Shown in pieces: positions 46,038 through 55,555 of a DNA stretch of 64,000 bases; the first letter of the stretch is position 1, and every line of letters starts with the position of its first letter. This DNA is from Burkholderia seminalis DSM 23518 (lineage in GTDB: Bacteria; Pseudomonadota; Gammaproteobacteria; Burkholderiales; Burkholderiaceae): contig NZ_CADFDK010000015.1 in assembly GCF_902832885.1 (NCBI RefSeq), positions 62,001 through 126,000 on the forward strand. Reading direction: 5' to 3'. The translations under genes and the position numbers were made by a program. The notes below the pieces were generated by a model. The model was not told the origin of the DNA and ran no database searches. It saw nothing but the letters and a program-made list of their open reading frames with translations.

Positions 46038-46215
46038 GTCATGCTCCGTCTCAACGGGCGCTTATCATAGCAGCGGCGTTCGCGTCCTCGGGGGCGCAGA
46101 TGGCGCATGCGCGGCACGGGACAGTGGCCGCCGCGCCGGTACAATGACCCGAATATTCAGACCAGACGCCGCGATGCGCGCCGGGCGCGCGGGACGGCGT
46201 CGTTTTCATCCTGCC

Positions 46216-47910
46216 ATGCGTGTCAAACAGTTGCTTGCCGTGTCGCTGTCGGCCGCGCTCGCGCTGCCGCCGGGCGGCCATGCGCAGAGCACGCCCGCGC
46301 CCCCGCTCGAGCCGGCGACGGGCGGCTCCCCGGCGATTTCCACCGTGCCGTCCGGCATCGCGACCGGCGTGTTCGGCACGTACGGCGGCGCGGAGAGCCG
46401 GTTCTCGGGCGCCGGCGGCGCGTCGGCGCCGGCCGCGAGCCTGCGCGCGCCGCTTCGTGCGCTGGAGCTGCCCGACCTCGGCGACGGTTCCGGCGGTTCG
46501 CTGACGCCGCAGGCCGAGCGCCGGCTCGGCGAGCGCGTGATGCGCGAAGTGCGGCGCGATCCCGACTATCTCGACGACTGGCTCGTGCGCGACTACCTGA
46601 ACGCGATGGCGGCACGGCTCGCGGCGGCCGCCGCCGCGCGCTTCATCGGCGGCTACACGCCGGATTTCGACCTGTTCCCGGTGCGCGATCCGCAGATCAA
46701 CGCGTTCTCGATGCCGGGCGGCTTCATCGGAATCAACAGCGGGCTCGTGGTCACGACGCAGACGGAGTCGGAGCTCGCGTCGGTGGTCGGCCACGAGATG
46801 GGTCACGTACTGCAGCGGCACATCGCGCGGATGATCGGCGCGAGCGAGAAGAGCGGCTACACGGCGCTCGCGACGATGCTGCTCGGCGTGCTGGCCGGCG
46901 TGCTCGCGCGCAGCGGCGATCTCGGCAGCGCGATCGCGATGGGCGGGCAGGCGTACGCGGTCGACAACCAGCTGCGCTTCTCGCGTTCGGCCGAGCGCGA
47001 GGCCGATCGCGTCGGTTTCCAGCTGCTCGCGGGCGCGGGTTATGACCCGTACGGGATGCCGGGCTTCTTCGAACGGCTCGACCGCGCGTCGACGGGCGAC
47101 GCGGGCGTGCCGGCCTACGCGCGTACGCACCCGCTGACCGGCGAGCGGATCGCGGACATGGAGGATCGCGCGCGCCGCGCGCCGTACCGGCAACCGCGCC
47201 AGTCGGCCGAATACGGGTTCGTGCGCGCGCGGCTGCGCATCCTGCAGAACCGCGCGCCGACCGACATCTCGGCCGAGGCTCGCCGGATGCAGCTCGAGAT
47301 CGACGACCGGACGGCGCCGAACGTCGCGGCGAACTGGTACGGCATCGCGCTCGCGGACCTGTTGCTCGGCGAATACGACGCGGCCGGCAACGCACTCGCG
47401 TCGGCGCGCGCGGCGTTCGATGCACGCGAGCGGCGCGAGAACGATCCGGACACGAGTTCGCCGAGCCTCGACGTGCTGGCCGCCGAGATCGCGCGCCGCG
47501 CGAGCCGGACCGACGACGCGGTGCGGCTCGCGGCGCTCGCGCAGCGGCGCTGGCCGGCGTCGCACGCGGCGATCGTCGCGCATCTGCAGGCGCTGATCGC
47601 CGCGCGCCGTTTTGCCGACGCGCAGACGCTCGCGCGGGCGCAGGCGAAGGCCGATCCCGAGCAGCCCGACTGGTGGGACTATCTCGCGAAGGCGAGCGAC
47701 GGCAAGGGGGACGTGCTCGCGCGGCGCCGCGCGCTCGCGGAGAAACTGGCGCTCGACGGCGCGTGGCCGTCGGCGATCCGGCAGTTGAAGGAAGCGCGCG
47801 ACGCGAAGGACGTGTCGTTCTACGAGCAGTCGATCATCGGCGCGCGGTTGCTGGAGTTCGAGGCGCGCTACAAGGAAGAGCGCGAGGACGAGAAGAACGG
47901 CCACGGATAG
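46216..47910 (+). CDS. M48 family metalloprotease with C-terminal repeats (BepA-like)
   Basis: A 564-residue secreted zinc protease. A signal peptide (LLAVSLSAALALPPGGHA) is followed by a Ser/Gly-rich linker, then the peptidase domain: HEMGH with the two zinc His (GHEMGHVLQRH), and SAEREADRVGF providing the third ligand. The C-terminal 250 residues are helical and TPR-like (YGIALADLLLGEYDAAGNAL, WPASHAAIVAHLQALIAARR). This is the layout of BepA, which degrades and helps assemble outer-membrane proteins such as LptD. The ATG at 46216 is preferred to the far upstream ORF start. Confidence 0.9.
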   Translation: MRVKQLLAVSLSAALALPPGGHAQSTPAPPLEPATGGSPAISTVPSGIATGVFGTYGGAESRFSGAGGASAPAASLRAPLRALELPDLGDGSGGSLTPQAERRLGERVMREVRRDPDYLDDWLVRDYLNAMAARLAAAAAARFIGGYTPDFDLFPVRDPQINAFSMPGGFIGINSGLVVTTQTESELASVVGHEMGHVLQRHIARMIGASEKSGYTALATMLLGVLAGVLARSGDLGSAIAMGGQAYAVDNQLRFSRSAEREADRVGFQLLAGAGYDPYGMPGFFERLDRASTGDAGVPAYARTHPLTGERIADMEDRARRAPYRQPRQSAEYGFVRARLRILQNRAPTDISAEARRMQLEIDDRTAPNVAANWYGIALADLLLGEYDAAGNALASARAAFDARERRENDPDTSSPSLDVLAAEIARRASRTDDAVRLAALAQRRWPASHAAIVAHLQALIAARRFADAQTLARAQAKADPEQPDWWDYLAKASDGKGDVLARRRALAEKLALDGAWPSAIRQLKEARDAKDVSFYEQSIIGARLLEFEARYKEEREDEKNGHG

Positions 47911-47967
47911 CGGCCGTCGCGCGGCTTGTGCGGCTTGTGCGGCTTGCGTGGGCGAGACGGCGGTGCG

Positions 47968-48552
47968 TCAGTTGCCGCTGCCGGCCGCCTGTCCTGCGTG
48001 ATGCGCGGGGCTCGCGACATAGCCGAACCGGGCGGGCACGTCCGCGCAGGCGATGCTGCCGAGCGGCAGCGTGCGGTCGTCGCGCCAGCGCAGCACGGGC
48101 GGCTCCGCATCGAAATCCGCGTGATCGGCGAACAGCCCGAGGTCGTGATCGTGCAGCGCCGCGATGCGCCGCGTGCCGCCGTCGCGAAACAGCACGCCGC
48201 CCGCATCGTCGAGCCACGCTTCGTCCGGCTCGAACGGCGCGCCCGTCTGGTCGGCGAGCACGAGTCGTCCGTCGCGCTCGGCGAGCCGGACGACCCACGG
48301 CGTATAGGCGAGCTCGACGTAGACGCGCTGCGGGCCGTTCTGGAAGAACCACTGGCCCTGCGCGTCGCATTCGTAGTTGCGGCCGATGAACGCGTTCAGC
48401 GCCGCATGCCGGATCGGCGAGCCGAGCTCGCCGGCCGCCTGGGCCGCGTCGTCGCGCAGCCGCCATTCGCCGCGCCGGTCGAGCAGCAGCCAGCCGGTAC
48501 AGTGCGGCACGTTGGGCCATTTGGCGAGCGCCTGCCGGACGATGTCATCCAT
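47968..48552 (-). CDS. conserved uncharacterised protein
   Basis: A 194-residue, signal-less protein starting MDDIVRQALAKWPNVPHCTGWLLLDRRG. It looks like a conserved proteobacterial family of unknown function; I could not name the family with confidence. Blocks include NYECDAQGQWFFQNGPQRVY and DEAWLDDAGGVLF. The start overlaps the end of the upstream YheT hydrolase by 8 bases (48545-48552), so it is translationally coupled and probably works with it. Confidence 0.7.
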   Translation of the reverse strand: MDDIVRQALAKWPNVPHCTGWLLLDRRGEWRLRDDAAQAAGELGSPIRHAALNAFIGRNYECDAQGQWFFQNGPQRVYVELAYTPWVVRLAERDGRLVLADQTGAPFEPDEAWLDDAGGVLFRDGGTRRIAALHDHDLGLFADHADFDAEPPVLRWRDDRTLPLGSIACADVPARFGYVASPAHHAGQAAGSGN

Positions 48553-49582
48553 GGTCGACGAATTTCGCGCAATAGCCGAACACCCGCGCCGACAGCCAGT
48601 CGAGGCGGCCGGGGAACGGCCCGGTCATGAAGCCCGCGTGCCCGCCGTCCGCCGGCTGGTCGAGCTCGACGGCCGGCGACACGTCGGCCGGGCCGGGCAG
48701 CGCCGATTCCGGCAGGAACGGGTCGTTGCGGGCGTTGAGGATCAGCGTCGGCACGTCGATCGCGGGGAGCAGCGGCCGTGTGGTCGCCTTCGTCCAGTAA
48801 TCGTCGGCGTCCGCGAAGCCGTGCAGCGGCGCGGTCACGACCTCGTCGAAGTCGCGCATCGTCACGGCCTGCAGCATCGCTTCGCGGTCGAACAGCCCCG
48901 GGTACTGGTCGAGCTTCGCCAGCGCCTTGCGCTTGAGCGTCTTCAGGAAGCTGCGCGTGTAGACCATCGCGAACCCCTGCGACAGCGCGCGGCCGCCGGC
49001 GTGCACGTCGATCGGCGTCGAGATCGCGGCGGCGGCGCGCAGGATCGACGTGTCGCTGCGATGCTCGCCGAGCCAGCGCAGCAGCACGTTGCCGCCGAGC
49101 GACACGCCGGCGGCGACCAGCGGCCCGCGATGCTGCGCGGCGAGCCGGCGCAGGATCCAGTCGACTTCGGCGCTGTCCGCGAGATGGTAGAAGCGCGGCT
49201 GGCGGTTGAGCTCGCCGCTGCAGCTGCGGAAGTGCGGCACGACGGCGTGCCAGCCCTTCGCGCGCGCGGCGGCCATCATCGCGAGCGCGTAGTGCGAGCC
49301 GGAACTGCCTTCGAGGCCGTGGAACAGTACGAACAGCGGCGCGTCGGGCGCGGGCGCCGCGCTGTCGAGATGGGCGACCCAGTCGAGATCGATGAAGTCG
49401 TGGTCGGGGGTTTCCCATCGCTCTCGTCGGTAGGCGACGACCGGACGCCGCGCGAACAGCGCGGGCACGATGGTTTGCGCATGGCTGTTCGGCAGCCAGC
49501 GCGGTGCGCGATAGCGCAGTGTGTCGTTGTCCGGAGCCGGAGCCCCGGTCAGCGGCGAGGTGGGCGGAGAAGCCGTACTCAT
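48545..49582 (-). CDS. alpha/beta hydrolase, YheT family
   Basis: A 345-residue serine hydrolase of the YheT/EMB8 group. The N-terminal signature LPNSHAQTIVPALF and FVLFHGLEGSSGSHYAL (oxyanion hole) are visible. The nucleophile elbow is AGVSLGGNVLLRWLG (Ser near residue 160), the acid is in LILNARNDPFLP, and the base is in GGHAGFMTG. Function is unknown, though esterase activity is expected. It overlaps the downstream uncharacterised gene by 8 bases. Confidence 0.92.
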   Translation of the reverse strand: MSTASPPTSPLTGAPAPDNDTLRYRAPRWLPNSHAQTIVPALFARRPVVAYRRERWETPDHDFIDLDWVAHLDSAAPAPDAPLFVLFHGLEGSSGSHYALAMMAAARAKGWHAVVPHFRSCSGELNRQPRFYHLADSAEVDWILRRLAAQHRGPLVAAGVSLGGNVLLRWLGEHRSDTSILRAAAAISTPIDVHAGGRALSQGFAMVYTRSFLKTLKRKALAKLDQYPGLFDREAMLQAVTMRDFDEVVTAPLHGFADADDYWTKATTRPLLPAIDVPTLILNARNDPFLPESALPGPADVSPAVELDQPADGGHAGFMTGPFPGRLDWLSARVFGYCAKFVDHG

Positions 49583-49616
49583 GATCGCCCCGCGTATGCG
49601 TTGCTTCGTCTTTTCG

Positions 49617-50063
49617 TCAGTGCAGCGGACCCTGACCGTGACGGATCTTGGCGGCGAACTGCCCGGCCGCCTGTTCGGGAATCGGGCTCGCGTGGATGTG
49701 CGCGATGCGCCATTCGCCGCGTTCGTGAATCATCACGTACGTCGCGAAAACCATGTCGGGTTCGGCCGTCAGGTCGGCCTGCTGATGCGCTTCGGCGATC
49801 GTATAGACGACCGTGCCGAGGCTGTCGTACACGCGGATGTCGAGCGGCTCGATCGTCACGGGGCGCGTGGCGAGCCGGTTCGCGAGCCCGCTGCGGATCT
49901 GGTCGAGGCCGTGCAGATGCTCGCCGTCCGCCCATACGCAGCTGGCGAAATCCTCGTCGATCCACAACGCCAGCAGCGCGTCGAGATTGGCATCGGCGAC
50001 GGCCTGGTAGTAGGCGTTGAGCGTATCGGCAGCGGCTTCGAAAAGGCGGGCAAAACGTGGCAT
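49617..50063 (-). CDS. SnoaL/NTF2-like domain protein
   Basis: A 148-residue NTF2-like fold (SnoaL/YybH-type) with the usual start AADTLNAYYQAVADANLDAL and VWADGEHLHGLDQIRSGLA. A pocket for a small ligand is expected; some relatives are isomerases or ketosteroid-like enzymes, but no catalytic residues can be proven here. It lies 34 bases upstream of the YheT hydrolase in the same direction, so the three genes 47968-50063 probably form an operon. Confidence 0.8.
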   Translation of the reverse strand: MPRFARLFEAAADTLNAYYQAVADANLDALLALWIDEDFASCVWADGEHLHGLDQIRSGLANRLATRPVTIEPLDIRVYDSLGTVVYTIAEAHQQADLTAEPDMVFATYVMIHERGEWRIAHIHASPIPEQAAGQFAAKIRHGQGPLH

Positions 50064-50178
50064 CGGGGTTATCTCTCGCGCGCGTCGCGCGCCGTATTCA
50101 GCACGGCGGCCCGGATGGAGCCGCCGTACACCGGTGAATCGGATTGCCCGGCGCGCCGTGCGACGCTGCCGGTCAGGG

Positions 50179-51216
50179 TCAGCGCTGCCCGACGAGCATG
50201 CCGCGCAAATCGCCGAATACCTGCTCGGGACCGAGTTCGCGCAGGCACTTCAGGTGGCCGAGCGGGCACTCGCGTTCGAAGCAGGGACTGCATTCGAGAT
50301 GCAGCCATTGTACCTTCGCCAGGTCCGACAGCGGAGGGGTGTGGCGCGGATCGGTCGATCCGTACAGCGCGACGAGCGGCCGGCGCAGCGCGGCCGCGAC
50401 GTGCATCAGCCCCGAATCGTTGGTGACGACCGCGTTCGCGCGCGCGATCAGCGCGCACGCCTCCGACAGCGACGTCTGCCCGCACAGGTTGCGCACGTTC
50501 GGCGCGTGGTCGGCGATCGCCTGCGCGGCGGCCGCGTCCTTCTGCGAGCCGAGCGCGACGATCTGCGTGTACGGGAACGACTGGTGGACGATCGTCGCGA
50601 GCGTCGCGAAGTGCTCGGGCGGCCAGCGCTTGGCCGGGCCGTATTCGGCGCCCGGGCAGAACACGACGAGCGGCTTGCGCGTATCGAGATTGAAACGCGC
50701 GGACACGCGCGCCGTCTCGTTCAGGTCCGCGTCGAGGCGCGGCGCGGGCAGCGTCTTCATCGACTCGGGCAGCTTCGCGCCCGGCGCGTACGCGAGCGCC
50801 GCGTAGTGGGTCGTCATCGGCGGGCGTTCGCCCGACTTGGCCGGATTCGCGTGCCGCACGTTCAGCAGCCCGTAGCGGTGCTCGCCCGTGTAGCCGATCC
50901 GCAGCGGAATGTTCGCGAGCCACGGGATCACCGCGGATTTCAGCGAATTCGGCAGCACGTACGCCGCGTCGTAGCCGACGTCGCGCAGGTCGCTCGCGAG
51001 CTGCCAGCGGCGCAGCAGCTGCAGCTTGCCGTGGGCGAGATCGGTCGCGTAGACATCGTGGATCTCGGGCATCCGCTCGAGCACGGGCGCGACCCATGAG
51101 GGTGCGACCGCATCGATCGCGATGCGGGGATGGAGTTTCTTCAGCAGCGCAAAAAGCGGCTGCGCCATCAATGCGTCACCGATCCAGTTCGGTGCGATAA
51201 CCAGCGCTCGACGCAT
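50179..51216 (-). CDS. waaF: lipopolysaccharide heptosyltransferase II
   Basis: A 345-residue GT9 enzyme that adds the second L,D-heptose to the LPS inner core. The N-terminal motif is LVIAPNWIGDALMAQPLFAL, the ADP-heptose-binding part has FCPGAEYGPAKRWPPEHFA, and the TNDSGLMHVAAALRRPLVALYG motif is complete. Length matches E. coli WaaF (348). It is the last gene of a minus-strand run that includes ilvE and a zinc-finger gene. LPS core genes in Burkholderia are usually clustered; here only waaF is present. Confidence 0.95.
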   Translation of the reverse strand: MRRALVIAPNWIGDALMAQPLFALLKKLHPRIAIDAVAPSWVAPVLERMPEIHDVYATDLAHGKLQLLRRWQLASDLRDVGYDAAYVLPNSLKSAVIPWLANIPLRIGYTGEHRYGLLNVRHANPAKSGERPPMTTHYAALAYAPGAKLPESMKTLPAPRLDADLNETARVSARFNLDTRKPLVVFCPGAEYGPAKRWPPEHFATLATIVHQSFPYTQIVALGSQKDAAAAQAIADHAPNVRNLCGQTSLSEACALIARANAVVTNDSGLMHVAAALRRPLVALYGSTDPRHTPPLSDLAKVQWLHLECSPCFERECPLGHLKCLRELGPEQVFGDLRGMLVGQR

Positions 51217-51356
51217 CAGGTGGACTTCCGATGTCGTAATGAAGCACGGCGCGCGTCGCGTCGCGTTCGGGTTGCCAGAATGGGGAAGGGCGGCGCGCCG
51301 GCTGTCCGGCTGCGCCGCCTTGCGGTCGGCGGGCCCGCGGGCCCGGCCGGCCGGGC

Positions 51357-51551
51357 TCAGTGGCCCTTGACGACTTCGCCGTCGCGCAGCTTGTAGCGCG
51401 TGCCGCAGTACGGGCAGCGCGCCTCGCCGTGCGACACGTCGATGAAGACGCGCGGGTGCGCGCTCCAGCGTGCCATCGCCGGGTTCGGGCAGTAGGCGGG
51501 AAGATCCTTGGCCGTCAGCTCGACCAGCGGCATTTCCTTGATTTCACTCAT
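51357..51551 (-). CDS. small zinc-finger protein
   Basis: A 64-residue protein with a probable zinc site formed by C21, H32, C46 and C49 (SHGEARCPYCGTRYKL). It resembles the short NDUFS6-like zinc-finger proteins found beside ilvE or waaF in betaproteobacteria. The start at 51551 follows ilvE by 50 bases and both are on the minus strand, so cotranscription is likely. Role unknown, perhaps metal delivery or complex I assembly. Confidence 0.85.
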   Translation of the reverse strand: MSEIKEMPLVELTAKDLPAYCPNPAMARWSAHPRVFIDVSHGEARCPYCGTRYKLRDGEVVKGH

Positions 51552-51601
51552 GAGACTTTCTCTTATCACTCTTGTGTGGGGCGGTCGGTGGCGCGGCGCG
51601 C

Positions 51602-52525
51602 TCAGACCTTCGTCAGCCAGTGCGCGTACTTCGCGTTCTTGCCCGACACGATATCGAAAAACGCCGACTGGAGCTTTTCCGTGACGGGGCCGCGCGCGCC
51701 GCTGCCGATCGTGCGGTTGTCGAGTTCGCGGATCGGCGTGACTTCGGCGGCCGTGCCGGTGAAGAACGCTTCGTCGGCCGTGTAGACCTCGTCGCGCGTG
51801 ATGCGCTTCTCGATGACCTCGATGCCGGCGTCGCGCGCGAGCGTGATGATCGTGTCGCGCGTGATGCCGTCGAGGCACGACGCCAGGTCGGGCGTGTACA
51901 GCTTGCCGTTGTTCACGAGGAAGAAGTTCTCGCCCGAGCCTTCCGACACGTAGCCGTCGACGTCGAGCAGCAGCGCTTCGTCGTAGCCGTCGGCCGTCGC
52001 TTCCTGGTTCGCCAGGATCGAGTTCACGTACCAGCCCGACGCCTTCGCGCGGACCATCGACACGTTCACGTGGTGGCGCGTGAACGACGACGTCTTCACG
52101 CGGATGCCCTTCGCGAGGCCGTCCTCGCCGAGGTACGCGCCCCACGGCCACGCGGCGATCGCGACGTGGATCGTGTTGCCCTTCGCGGCCACGCCGAGCT
52201 TTTCCGAGCCGACCCAGATGATCGGGCGCAGGTAGCACGACTCGAGCTTGTTCTCGCGCACGACCGCGAGCTGCGCGGCTTCGAGCGTTTCCCGGTCGAA
52301 CGGCACGTCCATCTGGAAGATCTTCGCCGAATTCAGCAGACGTTTCGTGTGCTCGGGCAGGCGGAAGATCGCGGTGCTGCCGTCGGCCGTCTTGTACGCG
52401 CGCACGCCCTCGAAGACACCCATGCCGTAGTGCAGCGTATGGGTCAGGACGTGGATCTTGGCGTCGCGCCAGTCGATCAGCTTGCCGTCCATCCAGATCT
52501 TGCCGTCGCGGTCGGCCATTGACAT
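51602..52525 (-). CDS. ilvE: branched-chain amino acid aminotransferase
   Basis: A 307-residue PLP fold-type IV enzyme that makes or breaks down valine, leucine and isoleucine. The segments THTLHYGMGVFEGVRAY, LRPIIWVGSEKLGV, the PLP-Lys region (SMVRAKASGWYVNS), and the phosphate-binding FFTGTAAEVTPIREL are present. The ATG at 52525 follows AGGAGA at 6 bases; the upstream ATG at 52576 is not supported. It is divergent from azlCD, which would export the same amino acids. Confidence 0.96.
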   Translation of the reverse strand: MSMADRDGKIWMDGKLIDWRDAKIHVLTHTLHYGMGVFEGVRAYKTADGSTAIFRLPEHTKRLLNSAKIFQMDVPFDRETLEAAQLAVVRENKLESCYLRPIIWVGSEKLGVAAKGNTIHVAIAAWPWGAYLGEDGLAKGIRVKTSSFTRHHVNVSMVRAKASGWYVNSILANQEATADGYDEALLLDVDGYVSEGSGENFFLVNNGKLYTPDLASCLDGITRDTIITLARDAGIEVIEKRITRDEVYTADEAFFTGTAAEVTPIRELDNRTIGSGARGPVTEKLQSAFFDIVSGKNAKYAHWLTKV

Positions 52526-52719
52526 AGATTTCTCCTGGGATGCGGTTGTATGCAGCGTTGAGCCGGAAAGACGCATATTTTAGCGTCATTTGAAGGCGAT
52601 CCGGTCGGTCGGCGCGGGGCCGGCGCTATAATCGGCCGGTACCGATTCCAATAATGACGGGACGCATCGGCAGGAGGCGCCGGCGTCCCGACGAACCGCC
52701 CGCTGCGGCCCGTTTTCCC

Positions 52720-53475
52720 ATGCTCGCTCGATTGTCCGCCACCGACCGCTTCGCGCTGATCCAGGGCGCGCGCGACTATTCCCCGACACTGATGGCGATC
52801 CTGTCCTGGGGCCTCGTCACCGGCATCGCGATGAGCAAGTCGGTCATGACGCTCGGGCAGGCGAGCGCGATGTCGCTGCTGGTCTACGCGGGCTCGTCGC
52901 AGCTCGCGGTGCTGCCGCTCCTCGCGGCGAAGCTGCCGATCTGGACCGTGCTGCTCACGGCCGCGATGGTCAACACGCGCTTCGTGATCTTCAGCGCCGG
53001 GCTGGCGCCCCATTTTTCCTACCTGCCGCTGTGGCGGCGTCTCGCGATCGGCTATTTCAACGGCGACGTGATCTACCTGCTGTTCCAGAAACAGGGCTTC
53101 GCCTACGGCCACGTGCCGGGCAAGGAAGCGTATTTCTGGGGGATGGCGCTCGCGAGCTGGGTGTCGTGGCAGGTGTCGTCGCTCGCCGGCATCCTGCTCG
53201 CGAGCTTCTTTCCCGCGAGCTGGGGGCTGGAGCTGGCCGGCACGCTCGCGCTGATCCCGATCATGGTGTCGGCGGTCGCGAACCGCTCGACGCTCGCGGC
53301 CGTCGCGGTCGCGGGCATCGTGTCGCTGGTCGCGTTCGACCTGCCGTACCGGCTCGCGCTGCCGCTCGCGGTGCTCGCCGCGCTGGCGGCCGGCTGCACG
53401 GCCGACTTCTTCGTCGAACGGGCCGACTGGCGGCGCATCCGCACCGAAACCGTGCACGAGAAGGAGATCGAATGA
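52720..53475 (+). CDS. azlC: AzlC family branched-chain amino acid exporter subunit
   Basis: A 251-residue integral membrane protein with seven or more hydrophobic segments (LSWGLVTGIAMSKSVMTLGQ, LVYAGSSQLAVLPLLAAKLP, PHFSYLPLWRRLAIGYFNGD), the hallmark of AzlC. AzlCD exports branched-chain amino acids. The start is uncertain: 52720 (MLARLSATD) begins homology, whereas the in-frame ATG at 52654 lies just after a TATAAT at 52626-52631 but adds a 22-residue Arg/Pro-rich tail. Neither has a clear Shine-Dalgarno. The stop overlaps azlD (ATGA). Confidence 0.88.
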   Translation: MLARLSATDRFALIQGARDYSPTLMAILSWGLVTGIAMSKSVMTLGQASAMSLLVYAGSSQLAVLPLLAAKLPIWTVLLTAAMVNTRFVIFSAGLAPHFSYLPLWRRLAIGYFNGDVIYLLFQKQGFAYGHVPGKEAYFWGMALASWVSWQVSSLAGILLASFFPASWGLELAGTLALIPIMVSAVANRSTLAAVAVAGIVSLVAFDLPYRLALPLAVLAALAAGCTADFFVERADWRRIRTETVHEKEIE

Positions 53476-53795
53476 GCGCGACGGAGATCTGGATCGTCAT
53501 CATCGGGATGACGATCGTCACGGCGGTCACGCGCGCGCTGTTCCTGATCGGCGGCGAGCGCACCGTGCTGCCCGAACGCGCGCAGCGCGCGCTGCGCTAC
53601 GCGCCGGCCGCCGCGCTCGTCGCCGTCGTGCTGCCCGACGTGCTCGAAACGCCGGCCGGGCTGTCGTTCGCGCTGTCCAACCATCCGTTCTACGCGGCGC
53701 TCGCCGGCCTCGGCTGGTTTTTGTGGCGCCGCAGCATGCTCGGCACGATCGTGGTCGGCATGGTCGTGTTCACCGTGCTGCGCCTGATCTTCTGA
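53472..53795 (+). CDS. azlD: AzlD family branched-chain amino acid transport subunit
   Basis: A 107-residue small membrane protein with about four helices (EIWIVIIGMTIVTAVTRALF, ALVAVVLPDVLETPAGL, GTIVVGMVVFTVLRLIF), the usual partner of AzlC. The start ATG overlaps the azlC stop (ATGA at 53472-53475), a sign of translational coupling. AAGGAGA precedes it. Confidence 0.93.
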   Translation: MSATEIWIVIIGMTIVTAVTRALFLIGGERTVLPERAQRALRYAPAAALVAVVLPDVLETPAGLSFALSNHPFYAALAGLGWFLWRRSMLGTIVVGMVVFTVLRLIF

Positions 53796-54074
53796 TGAAT
53801 CGTCGTTCCGGCCTGCCGGGCACGGGTCGCCCGCGGGCGGCCATTGCTGCGCCGCGGCAATGTGCCGGTTTGCGCGCGCGATCCCAAATAGGCGGAATTC
53901 GCCGCCCGCGGGTCAGTCTGCCGGGTGGATCGGCTAGAATGCCCGTTCGAGATTTTTTACCCGTGCGCGTCATGCGAACCGCCAGCCACGGCCGCATCCG
54001 GCGCCCTTTCGCGGCAGCCCGCGCACGTCCAGCGTGAACCCCCTTTCCCCATCCACTACTTCAATCTGTTCAAC

Positions 54075-55271
54075 ATGAGCCAAGTCAAGCGTCTTACCGA
54101 CCTGATCGCCGCCGGCCAGCTCGCCGGCAAGCGGGTGTTCATCCGCGCCGACCTGAACGTCCCGCAGGACGACCAGGGCAACATCACCGAAGACACCCGC
54201 GTGCGCGCGTCCGTGCCGGCCATCCAGGCCGCGCTCGACGCCGGCGCGGCCGTGATGGTCACGTCGCACCTCGGCCGTCCGACCGAAGGCGAATTCAAGC
54301 CGGAAGACTCGCTCGCGCCGGTCGCGAAGCGCCTCGCCGAGCTGCTCGGCCGCGACGTGCCGCTGGTGTCGAACTGGGTCGAGAACGGCGTGAACGTCGC
54401 GCCGGGCCAGGTCGTGCTGCTCGAGAACTGCCGCGTCAACAAGGGCGAGAAGAAGAATTCGGACGAGCTCGCCCAGAAGATGGCGAAGCTCTGCGACGTG
54501 TACGTGAACGACGCGTTCGGCACCGCGCACCGCGCGGAAGCGACCACGCACGGGATCGCGAAGTACGCGCCGGTCGCGTGCGCGGGCCCGCTGCTGGCCG
54601 CCGAGCTCGACGCGCTCGGCAAGGCGCTCGGCAACCCGGCCCGCCCGCTGGTGGCGATCGTCGCCGGCTCGAAGGTATCGACCAAGCTCACCATCCTGAA
54701 GTCGCTGGCCGGCAAGGTCGACCAGCTGATCGTCGGCGGCGGCATCGCGAATACGTTCATGCTCGCGGCCGGCCTGTCGATCGGCAAGTCGCTCGCGGAA
54801 GCCGATCTCGTCGCCGAGGCGAAGGCGATCATCGACGAGGCGCGCGAGCGCGGCGCGTCGGTGCCGATCCCGACCGACGTCGTCACCGCGAAGGAATTCT
54901 CGCCGACGGCCGCGGCCACGGTGAAGCAGGTCGCCGACATCGAAGCGGACGACATGATCCTCGACATCGGCCCCGATACGGCCAAGGCGCTCGCGAGCCA
55001 GCTCGAGAAGGCCGGCACGATCGTGTGGAACGGCCCGGTCGGCGTGTTCGAGTTCGACCAGTTCGGCAACGGCACCAAGACGCTCGCCGAAGCGATCGCC
55101 AAATCGTCCGCGTTCTCGATCGCGGGCGGCGGCGACACGCTCGCGGCCATCGCGAAGTACGGCATCCACGACCAGGTCAGCTACATCTCGACGGGCGGCG
55201 GCGCCTTCCTCGAGTTCCTCGAGGGGAAGAAGCTGCCGGCGGTGGAAGTGCTCGAAACGCGGGCGGCCTGA
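54075..55271 (+). CDS. pgk: phosphoglycerate kinase
   Basis: A 398-residue glycolytic enzyme that moves phosphate from 1,3-bisphosphoglycerate to ADP. The sequence has the N-terminal [14 protein letters not shown], the substrate-binding [11 protein letters not shown], the hinge ([17 protein letters not shown]), the adenine-site [14 protein letters not shown], and the C-terminal [13 protein letters not shown]. The ATG at 54075 is preferred to the ORF start at 53925. pyk follows in the same direction, then fbaA, so this is a glycolytic cluster. Confidence 0.98.
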   Translation: MSQVKRLTDLIAAGQLAGKRVFIRADLNVPQDDQGNITEDTRVRASVPAIQAALDAGAAVMVTSHLGRPTEGEFKPEDSLAPVAKRLAELLGRDVPLVSNWVENGVNVAPGQVVLLENCRVNKGEKKNSDELAQKMAKLCDVYVNDAFGTAHRAEATTHGIAKYAPVACAGPLLAAELDALGKALGNPARPLVAIVAGSKVSTKLTILKSLAGKVDQLIVGGGIANTFMLAAGLSIGKSLAEADLVAEAKAIIDEARERGASVPIPTDVVTAKEFSPTAAATVKQVADIEADDMILDIGPDTAKALASQLEKAGTIVWNGPVGVFEFDQFGNGTKTLAEAIAKSSAFSIAGGGDTLAAIAKYGIHDQVSYISTGGGAFLEFLEGKKLPAVEVLETRAA

Positions 55272-55555
55272 GCGTGGCGGCGCGCGCAGGGGTGACGAAG
55301 GCCGCGCGCTCCGCGAAAGCGGAGCCGCCGGCCGGCGCGGGCAAGCGCAAACGCGCGCCCGCGCGGGCGAACACCGCCCCGCGCGCACCGGTGGCCGCCG
55401 GCGACGCGGCCGACCAGCACCACGAGATTCAGAACAAAGCGATGCCGGGCGCAAGCACCGGCACGCCCCCCGGAACGGCCGCCGCTGGGCCCGCCGCTTC
55501 CGGCTCTCGCAGCGTTTCACCCAGCGCATCCACCTTGATCCAGATGAGGAGTTTC
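55272..55555 (+). other. gap between pgk and pyk, open in the pyk frame
   Basis: The 284-base gap has no stop in the pyk frame and would encode an Ala/Pro/Arg-rich low-complexity stretch. No terminator hairpin or other gene was found. It probably is an untranslated leader with chance openness in GC-rich DNA, though an N-terminal extension cannot be excluded. Confidence 0.5.

Noticed and set aside
45712-46215. Upstream extension of the M48 protease to 45712
   Set aside because: It runs through moaC on the other strand; the signal peptide starts at 46216.
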